A stretch of DNA of 7,769 bases, from the NCBI GenBank assembly GCA_026390045.1, contig JAPLGR010000285.1, positions 1 to 7,769 of the forward strand, in the 5' to 3' direction. Positions 1 through 4,566 of this stretch are shown here, in pieces. The translations under genes and the position numbers were made by a program. The notes below the pieces were generated by a model. That model did no database searches. It was not told the origin of the DNA and saw only the letters and a list, made by a program, of their open reading frames with translations. Positions within the stretch are counted from its first letter, which is position 1. Every line of letters begins with the position of its first letter. Source of the DNA: Chloroflexota bacterium. Lineage in GTDB: Bacteria; Chloroflexota; Anaerolineae; Anaerolineales; E44-bin32.

Positions 1-537
1 GTGGCCGCGGGTGTCACGGAGGCCGACTTCCGCTCTCAGTTCGAGGCCCAGCTGTACCAAGACCGCCTTGAGCAGGCCCTGCAGGCCGTAGTGACTCACG
101 AGCAGGAGCAGGTGCACGCGCGGCACATCCTGGTCGCCGACGAGGCATCGGCCAACGACGTCCTCGCTCAACTCGCGGACGGGAAGACCTGGGAGGAGCT
201 GGCCGCCGTCGTGTCGCTCGACACGTCCAACAAGGACCAGGGCGGCGACCTGGGATGGTTCGGGCGAGGCGCCATGGTCCAGGAGTTCGAGGATGCGGCT
301 TTCGCGGCGGCCGTCGGCGAGACCGTTGGACCCGTGAAGACCGATTTCGGGTGGCACCTGATCCAGGTCCTCGGGCATGAGATGCGCCCCCTGGAGGACG
401 CCGCGTACCAAAGCGCCCGGGAGAACGCCCTCTCCCTGTGGCTGGTCGATGCAACAACTGGCGAAGGGGTAGTGATCCCCGACAACTGGATGGACTACAT
501 GCCGAAGGAGCAAGCCGGCAGCACGCCTAGTGCCTAA
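1..537 (+). CDS. Parvulin-type peptidyl-prolyl cis-trans isomerase, C-terminal part (5' truncated)
   Basis: Catalyses cis-trans isomerisation of prolyl peptide bonds; in this family (PrsA/SurA-like foldases) the usual job is folding of exported proteins outside the cytoplasm. The visible 178 residues begin with a charged helical stretch (1-37) like the end of a SurA/PrsA N-terminal chaperone domain. One rotamase domain follows (about 38-125), with the hallmarks HARHILV (39-45), a GGDLGWF block (81-87), the M-V-x-E-F segment (92-96) and a closing GPVKTDFGWHLIQV (110-123). His42 and His118 match the conserved active-site histidines of parvulins. A short tail after residue 130 ends at TAA. The frame is open to the left edge, so the GTG at base 1 is probably not the true start; a signal peptide or membrane anchor would lie outside the window. 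The gene is followed within 8 bases by a strong terminator, so it ends its transcription unit. Confidence 0.93.
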   Translation: MAAGVTEADFRSQFEAQLYQDRLEQALQAVVTHEQEQVHARHILVADEASANDVLAQLADGKTWEELAAVVSLDTSNKDQGGDLGWFGRGAMVQEFEDAAFAAAVGETVGPVKTDFGWHLIQVLGHEMRPLEDAAYQSARENALSLWLVDATTGEGVVIPDNWMDYMPKEQAGSTPSA

Positions 538-544
538 CACGGCA

Positions 545-574
545 CGGGAGGCCCCTGAAAGGGCCTCCCGTTTT
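545..574 (+). terminator. Rho-independent terminator after the PPIase gene
   Basis: A perfect 10-bp stem (545-554 CGGGAGGCCC with 561-570 GGGCCTCCCG) closes a 6-base loop and is followed directly by TTTTGTTCTC. It starts 7 bases after the PPIase stop codon. It separates this gene from rel, and it makes the TTG at 573 an implausible start for rel. Confidence 0.95.
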
Positions 575-617
575 GTTCTCTCCTGTCCTCGCGGGCGAAA
601 CCCGGCAGAATGTCCCC

Positions 618-647
618 TTGAAAGCTGGGCTGAGCAGAAGATATACT
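618..647 (+). promoter_or_regulatory. Sigma70-type promoter of rel
   Basis: TTGAAA (618-623) and TATACT (642-647) are separated by 18 bases; each box matches five of six consensus positions. The expected transcription start is about 654, giving a leader of only about 12 bases before the ATG at 666. The promoter lies downstream of the PPIase terminator, so rel is expressed on its own. It carries a long inverted repeat, listed separately. Confidence 0.8.
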
Positions 648-656
648 GAGCCCAGC
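624..656 (+). repeat. Operator-like inverted repeat inside the rel promoter
   Basis: The left arm GCTGGGCTGAG (624-634) and right arm CTGAGCCCAGC (646-656) pair at 10 of 11 positions around an 11-base spacer; the outer 8 bp are perfect. The left arm fills the start of the -35/-10 spacer. The right arm covers the end of the -10 box and the expected start site. Because transcription should begin near 654, the dyad would not be carried in the rel mRNA. It is therefore more likely a DNA site for a dimeric regulator than an RNA hairpin. The regulator is unknown. Confidence 0.6.
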
Positions 657-665
657 GGACCCCGT

Positions 666-2825
666 ATGAAGCTAGACAAGCTGCTGCGAGAGCTGCCCGA
701 TGATCTGACCCCGGCGGACCGGGAGCTGATCCAGCGGGCCTACAAGGTGGCGGAGCAAGCGCACGCCAACCAGACCCGCGCCTCTGGCGAGCCTTACGTC
801 ACGCACTGCGTCGCGGTCGCGGCCATCCTCGCCGAGCTTGATGCCCCGGTCCCCGTCATCGTCGCTGGCCTCCTGCACGACACCGTCGAAGACACACTGG
901 TCACGCTTGCCCGGCTCCGGGAGGACTTCGGGGCCGAGGTTGCCTCGCTGGTGGATGGCGTCACCAAGCTCACGCAGCTCCCCCGGGTGAGCGCGCACGA
1001 CGGCCGGCCGAAACGCGAGCGCCCGACGAAGAGCGAGCTGGCGAAGGAGACGCTGCGCAAGACATTCCTGGCCATGGGCGACGACGTGCGCGTCGTGGTC
1101 ATCAAGCTCGCCGACCGGCTGCACAACATGCGCACTTTGGGCCATCTTCCGCCCGAGAAGCGCCAGCGGATTGCGCGTGAGACGCTGGAGATCTTCGCCC
1201 CGCTGGCCAACCGCCTCGGGATCTGGCAGATGAAGTGGGAGCTGGAGGACCTGAGCTTCCGCTATGTCGAGCCGGAGAAGTACAAGGAGATCGCCGAGCG
1301 GGTCGCGCCGGCCCGGACCGATCGCGAGTCGGAGCTCACGACGATCAGCCGGAAGGTGCAGAAGGTGCTGAAGACAGGGGGGCTGGAGGCGAATGTCGAC
1401 GGGCGCCCCAAGCACCTGTACTCGATCTTCCGCAAGATGGAGCGGAAGGGCGTCCCGTTTGAAGGCGTGTTCGATGTGCGCGGAGTGCGGGTCGTGGTGC
1501 CTTCGGAGACTGACTGCTACCACGCGCTGGGCCTCATCCATTCCTCTTGGAAGCCGGTCCCTGGAACCTTCGACGACTACATCGCCACACCCAAGGACAA
1601 CTTCTACCAGTCCCTTCACACCGCCGTGATCTACGACGATGGCCGGACGCTTGAAGTCCAGATCCGCACGCCCGAGATGCACCACAACGCGGAGTTTGGG
1701 ATCGCCGCTCACTGGCGGTACAAGGAAGGCCGCAAGCGCGACGAAGCCTTCGAGCAGCGCGTCACGTGGCTCCGGCGCTTGATGGAATGGCGCCAGGACG
1801 TGGAGGACGCCGGCGACTTCGTCGACGCGATGAAGTCCGACGTCTTCGAGGACCGCGCGTACGTCTTCACGCCCAAGGGCGACATCATCGATTTGCCGGC
1901 CAATTCCACCCCGATCGACTTCGCCTACCACGTGCACACGGACATTGGCCACCGTTGCCGTGGCGCCAAGGTCAACGGGAAGCTGGTGACGCTTGACTAC
2001 CGGCTACAGACAGGCGACTCGGTAGAGATCCTGACCGCCAAGCGCGGGGGCCCCAGCCGCGATTGGCTCAACCCGACGCTCGAGATGGTACGCAGCGAAC
2101 GCGCCCGGGGCAAGATCCGCCAGTGGTTCAAGCGGCAGAACCGCGAGCAGAATGTCTCGCACGGTCGCCAGCTGCTGGAGAAGGAGCTCCACCGTTTGGG
2201 GCTCGACGACGTGTCATTTGAGCAGGTGGCGCGCGACTTGGGCTATGCTGCGGTGGAGGACCTGCTCGCCGCGGTCGGGTGCGGCGACCTGCACCTGGGC
2301 AAGGTGCTGGCTGGGATCGTCGAGCGCGATATGGAGGCACTTGGCCTGCCGCAGCCCGGGGCCGCCATCGATGAACGAGCGACGCGCGACGGTGTGACGG
2401 TGCTGGGGCTGACCAGCGTGCTGACGACCATGGCTCGTTGCTGCAAGCCGGTGCCCGGCGATCCGATCATCGGCTACGTCACCCGCGGCCGCGGGGCAAC
2501 CATCCACCGACGCGACTGCCCCAACGCGCTGCGAATCAAGGACCGCGAGCGGCTCGTCCAGGTTGGGTGGGGGAACGTGCGCCAGACTTACCCGGTCAGC
2601 GTCCGCATCCAGGCGTATGACCGCGATGGCCTGATGAGGGATGTCTCTACGCTGGTGAACAATGAGGGCATCAGCATGACATCGGTCAACGCGGCGACGA
2701 AGAACAGCCTGGCCACGTTTGACCTGATCATGGGGATTACCGACCTCTCCCAGTTGAGCCGTGTGCTCAATCGGCTGGAGGCGCTCCCGAACGTGCTCGA
2801 GGCAAGGCGCCTGCGGCCGGGGTAG
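666..2825 (+). CDS. relA: Bifunctional (p)ppGpp synthetase/hydrolase (RelA/SpoT family)
   Basis: Makes (p)ppGpp from GTP/GDP and ATP during starvation and degrades it otherwise; cytosolic and ribosome-associated. With the ATG at 666 the protein has 719 residues, normal for long Rel proteins. The N-terminal HD hydrolase domain keeps R38, H47, H71-D72, E75-D76, D150 and N154, so hydrolysis should be active. The synthetase domain shows GRPKHLYSI (246-254), DVRGVRVVV (270-278), an FYQSLHT block (313-319) and E330 in EVQIRT, so synthesis should be active too. Next come TGS (about 396-459), a helical region, the conserved-cysteine domain (C592, C593, H614, C618) and a C-terminal ACT domain (about 642-717). 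An upstream in-frame TTG at 573 lies inside the terminator and upstream of the promoter, so it is rejected. No Shine-Dalgarno site is visible before the ATG. No terminator follows, so read-through into the VKOR gene is possible. Confidence 0.97.
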   Translation: MKLDKLLRELPDDLTPADRELIQRAYKVAEQAHANQTRASGEPYVTHCVAVAAILAELDAPVPVIVAGLLHDTVEDTLVTLARLREDFGAEVASLVDGVTKLTQLPRVSAHDGRPKRERPTKSELAKETLRKTFLAMGDDVRVVVIKLADRLHNMRTLGHLPPEKRQRIARETLEIFAPLANRLGIWQMKWELEDLSFRYVEPEKYKEIAERVAPARTDRESELTTISRKVQKVLKTGGLEANVDGRPKHLYSIFRKMERKGVPFEGVFDVRGVRVVVPSETDCYHALGLIHSSWKPVPGTFDDYIATPKDNFYQSLHTAVIYDDGRTLEVQIRTPEMHHNAEFGIAAHWRYKEGRKRDEAFEQRVTWLRRLMEWRQDVEDAGDFVDAMKSDVFEDRAYVFTPKGDIIDLPANSTPIDFAYHVHTDIGHRCRGAKVNGKLVTLDYRLQTGDSVEILTAKRGGPSRDWLNPTLEMVRSERARGKIRQWFKRQNREQNVSHGRQLLEKELHRLGLDDVSFEQVARDLGYAAVEDLLAAVGCGDLHLGKVLAGIVERDMEALGLPQPGAAIDERATRDGVTVLGLTSVLTTMARCCKPVPGDPIIGYVTRGRGATIHRRDCPNALRIKDRERLVQVGWGNVRQTYPVSVRIQAYDRDGLMRDVSTLVNNEGISMTSVNAATKNSLATFDLIMGITDLSQLSRVLNRLEALPNVLEARRLRPG

Positions 2826-2837
2826 GTAGTGGCGCGA

Positions 2838-2846
2838 TGGTATAAT
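2838..2846 (+). promoter_or_regulatory. Extended -10 promoter of the VKOR / Cys4-protein unit
   Basis: TGGTATAAT is a perfect -10 hexamer (2841-2846) with the TGn extension. It sits 12 bases after the rel stop codon. No good -35 box is present at the usual distance, which is tolerated in extended -10 promoters. The expected start near 2853 gives a leader of about 112 bases. In that leader the only structure I see is an imperfect stem (2881-2888 with 2908-2915, 7 of 8 paired). Confidence 0.7.
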
Positions 2847-2964
2847 CCGCCGCTGCCCTCGGGGACTTGCGGCTTGGAGACGTCATCCTGGGCGTTCGCA
2901 AACCGGGGGAGGACGATTGGTCGTTTGCCGTTCCCTGTTCATCCTTCCTTGTGCTGAGTGAATC

Positions 2965-3435
2965 ATGCCGAACGAGCCAAGCCCTTCTGACCCTGCCAGC
3001 CGGCGCCTTTCGCTCAACTGGTCGCTGAGCCTGGGTCTGACGCTGTTGGGGTTTGCAGTGTCTGCCTACCTGACCTGGATCAAGTTGACCGGCAATACGG
3101 CAGCCTGTGGCCCGGTTGGTAACTGTGAGTCCGTGAACAACAGCCGCTACGCCGCCATCGGCGGGGTGCCGATCGCGCTCCTCGGCGCGCTGGGATACCT
3201 GGCGTTGCTGGCTGCCCTGGTCGTCGAGGCGCGCTGGCAGTCACTCTCGGGGACCGCACGGCTGGCCGTATTCGGTGTTAGCCTTGTCGGAACCCTCTAC
3301 TCTGGCTACCTGACCTACGTCGAGGTGGCCGTGCTCAGAGCCATCTGTCCGTACTGTGTCGTCTCTGCCATTGCCATGACTTTGATCCTGGTCCTGTGCG
3401 TCCTGCGCCTGCGGTCGGCCGAGGCCGAAGCGTAG
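2965..3435 (+). CDS. VKOR-family (vitamin K epoxide reductase-like) disulfide-forming membrane protein
   Basis: Bacterial VKOR homologues re-oxidise a thioredoxin-fold partner and pass electrons to membrane quinone, driving disulfide formation in exported proteins (the DsbB role). The 156-residue protein has about four membrane segments (roughly 20-40, 67-88, 98-120, 125-148). It carries the family's two cysteine pairs: loop cysteines C48 and C54, and the active-site C128-P-Y-C131. The conserved Ser60 and the GGVPIALLGALGY block (66-78) are also typical. It lacks the fused thioredoxin domain seen in many bacterial VKORs, so the partner must be encoded elsewhere. The ATG at 2965 has only a weak GAG-containing ribosome site (2956-2960), but the protein starts as expected with a short polar tail before the first helix. 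It is followed after 15 bases by the Cys4 gene and probably shares its mRNA. Confidence 0.93.
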   Translation: MPNEPSPSDPASRRLSLNWSLSLGLTLLGFAVSAYLTWIKLTGNTAACGPVGNCESVNNSRYAAIGGVPIALLGALGYLALLAALVVEARWQSLSGTARLAVFGVSLVGTLYSGYLTYVEVAVLRAICPYCVVSAIAMTLILVLCVLRLRSAEAEA

Positions 3436-3441
3436 AAGGAG
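3436..3441 (+). promoter_or_regulatory. Shine-Dalgarno site of the Cys4/acid-tail gene
   Basis: AAGGAG directly follows the VKOR stop codon and lies 9 bases before the ATG at 3451. It supports translation of this small gene from the VKOR mRNA and fixes its start. Confidence 0.85.
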
Positions 3442-3450
3442 AATGCAGTC

Positions 3451-3690
3451 ATGCCCCGGATTCGTTGTCGCTACGTCGATTGTGTGTTTCTGGAAAACGG
3501 ATACTGCGGCGCGGCGGCGGTGGAGATCGATCCGGATGAGGGCTGCCTGACGTACTCGCACGTCGACGATGTGCCGGCGGACGAGGAATGGGACGAAGAG
3601 GACATGGAGGAGCTCTGGGAAGAGGAAGACGATGAGCTCTACTCCGAAGAGGAAGAGGAGGAAGATACCTGGGAGGACGAGGAGGTATAG
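3451..3690 (+). CDS. Small Cys4 protein with very acidic tail (DUF1540-like head, function unknown)
   Basis: I cannot assign a function. The 79-residue product has two parts. The head (1-40) holds four cysteines, C6, C11, C19 and C32, spaced C-x4-C-x7-C-x12-C, with the pattern VDCVFLENGYCGAAAVEI. This resembles the short four-cysteine DUF1540-type domain (assignment from memory of the pattern), and a bound metal is plausible. The tail (44-79) has 26 Asp/Glu among 36 residues, broken only by a few Trp, Leu, Tyr, Met, Ser and Thr. There is no signal peptide or membrane segment, so it should be cytosolic. A good Shine-Dalgarno site, 15-base spacing from the VKOR gene and a downstream terminator support a real gene. 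GAG/GAA-rich coding makes the mRNA of the tail purine-rich. The tail could mimic nucleic acid or bind cations or basic proteins; this is speculation. Confidence 0.8.
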   Translation: MPRIRCRYVDCVFLENGYCGAAAVEIDPDEGCLTYSHVDDVPADEEWDEEDMEELWEEEDDELYSEEEEEEDTWEDEEV

Positions 3691-3697
3691 CCTCCTC
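3679..3697 (+). repeat. Hairpin with the stop codon in its loop
   Basis: GAGGAGG (3679-3685) and CCTCCTC (3691-3697) form a perfect 7-bp stem. The 5-base loop TATAG (3686-3690) contains the TAG stop codon of the Cys4 gene. There is no T-run after it. It lies 20 bases before the main terminator stem. Confidence 0.65.
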
Positions 3698-3717
3698 ACC
3701 TAGTGGTCAGCAACGAA

Positions 3718-3745
3718 AGCGGCGCTTCCGAAGGGAAGCGCCGCT
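3718..3745. terminator. Shared bidirectional terminator between convergent genes
   Basis: A perfect 12-bp stem (3718-3729 AGCGGCGCTTCC with 3734-3745) closes a 4-base loop. It lies between the ends of the + strand Cys4 gene (3690) and the - strand S1 gene (3769). Read on the - strand it is followed by TTCGTTGCTG, a modest U-rich tail. On the + strand the tail CTGTATCT is only weakly U-rich. It probably ends both units, with better form for the - strand. Confidence 0.8.
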
Positions 3746-3768
3746 CTGTATCTCCGGGCGGGCGAGAG

Positions 3769-4497
3769 CTACTTGATACGCTGCCGCAGCGTGCGGGCCA
3801 GGATGTCCTCCTGGACCCGGCGGGTGGGCTTGCTCTTCGCGGCGGACGGTTTCTCGTCGTTGGGGACGGTAGCCGCGGGCTCCGGCGATTCGGTGCCTGC
3901 CATCGCCCTGCGCAGGGCAAGCTCCATCGCCGATGGGACTGCTTCGGGCGCCTCTTCGGGCTCCGGTTCGACGGCTTCGGGCGCCTGCTTCATGGTCAGA
4001 CGGATCTGACGCTTGGCGCGATCGACCTCTAGCACAGTCACCGAAACCTTGTCGCCCTCTTTTGCGATCTGCGCCGGATTGGCCACGTAATCGTTGCTCA
4101 TCTCGCTGACGTGCACCAGGCCGGGCCGCTCGGCTCCGACGTCGACGAACGCCCCGAAGTTCTCAAGCTTGACGACCGTTCCGTCGATCCGCAGCCCCGG
4201 CTTGAGATCAGCCCACTTGAGCAGCACGGGGCGGACCATCGTCAGCTCCACGCGACCTGAGGCAGGGTCGACCTTCGAGACCCACACCTGGACGGCCTGC
4301 CCAACGGCCACGACGTCCTCGACGCGATTGACGCGTTCCTTGCGAAGGTTGGAGATGTGAACCAGCCCATCGCGTTCGGCGCCGATGTTGACAAACGCGC
4401 CGAACAGCTCAACTTTGGTCACTGTGCCCTGGAGCTCCTGCCCGACCTGAAGCTCCTCCAGGCTGCGGCGTGGTGCCGCGCCATCAGGTCCTTCCAC
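3769..4497 (-). CDS. Two-S1-domain RNA-binding protein
   Basis: A 242-residue cytosolic protein with two S1 (OB-fold) RNA-binding domains, about residues 18-90 and 100-170. Each shows the family pattern: GTVTKVELFGAFVNIG then GLVHIS in the first, GTVVKLENFGAFVDVG then GLVHVS in the second. Such proteins bind mRNA or rRNA, as ribosomal protein S1 or polynucleotide phosphorylase do; the exact role here is not known. It is shorter than classical S1 (four to six repeats), so I do not call it rpsA. The C-terminal 70 residues are low-complexity: a Pro/Glu stretch repeating APEAV, a helix-like SAMELALRRAMA, and a basic end. The start is GTG at 4497, with AGGAAGG six bases upstream. A longer frame from GTG 4560 is rejected because it would overlap the promoter. 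The binding-protein gene ends 70 bases upstream. Confidence 0.92.
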   Translation of the reverse strand: MEGPDGAAPRRSLEELQVGQELQGTVTKVELFGAFVNIGAERDGLVHISNLRKERVNRVEDVVAVGQAVQVWVSKVDPASGRVELTMVRPVLLKWADLKPGLRIDGTVVKLENFGAFVDVGAERPGLVHVSEMSNDYVANPAQIAKEGDKVSVTVLEVDRAKRQIRLTMKQAPEAVEPEPEEAPEAVPSAMELALRRAMAGTESPEPAATVPNDEKPSAAKSKPTRRVQEDILARTLRQRIK

Positions 4498-4503
4498 TGC
4501 ACA

Positions 4504-4510
4504 CCTTCCT
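4504..4510 (-). promoter_or_regulatory. Shine-Dalgarno site of the S1 protein gene
   Basis: AGGAAGG on the - strand, with six bases to the GTG at 4497. It decides between this start and the longer frame opening at 4560. Confidence 0.85.
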
Positions 4511-4540
4511 GGGTTTGAATTCCGCTTGGGGAAGCAAGCA

Positions 4541-4561
4541 GGTGCGATTATAACACGCACC
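4541..4561 (-). promoter_or_regulatory. Extended -10 promoter of the S1 gene, framed by a 6-bp dyad
   Basis: On the - strand TGTTATAAT (4555-4547) is a perfect -10 hexamer with a TGn extension. No convincing -35 is seen; that region overlaps the end of the binding-protein gene. The expected start near 4540 gives a leader of about 43 bases. GGTGCG (4541-4546) and CGCACC (4556-4561) are exact inverted repeats around the -10 box. They could be an operator or, in read-through RNA from the upstream gene, a hairpin just after its stop codon. Confidence 0.7.
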
Positions 4562-4566
4562 CGGGG

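Noticed and set aside
573..665. TTG at 573 as the start of rel, adding 31 residues
   Set aside because: It lies in the T-run of the upstream terminator and before the rel promoter, and the extra residues do not look like a Rel N-terminus.
672..1952. 426-codon open frame on the - strand
   Set aside because: Wholly inside rel on the opposite strand; a shadow of GC-rich codon use, with no family features and no ribosome site.
2828..2854. Imperfect dyad AGTGGCG / CGCCGCT around the VKOR -10 box
   Set aside because: Only 6 of 7 positions match over a 13-base spacer in GC-rich DNA; too likely by chance to list with the rel and S1 dyads.
2826..2964. tRNA or riboswitch in the gap between rel and the VKOR gene
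   Set aside because: No cloverleaf, no TPsiC-like motif and no recognised riboswitch core; only a promoter and a weak hairpin are seen.
4498..4560. GTG at 4560 as the start of the S1 protein
   Set aside because: It would place the promoter inside the coding region, while the GTG at 4497 has a strong Shine-Dalgarno site at the right distance.
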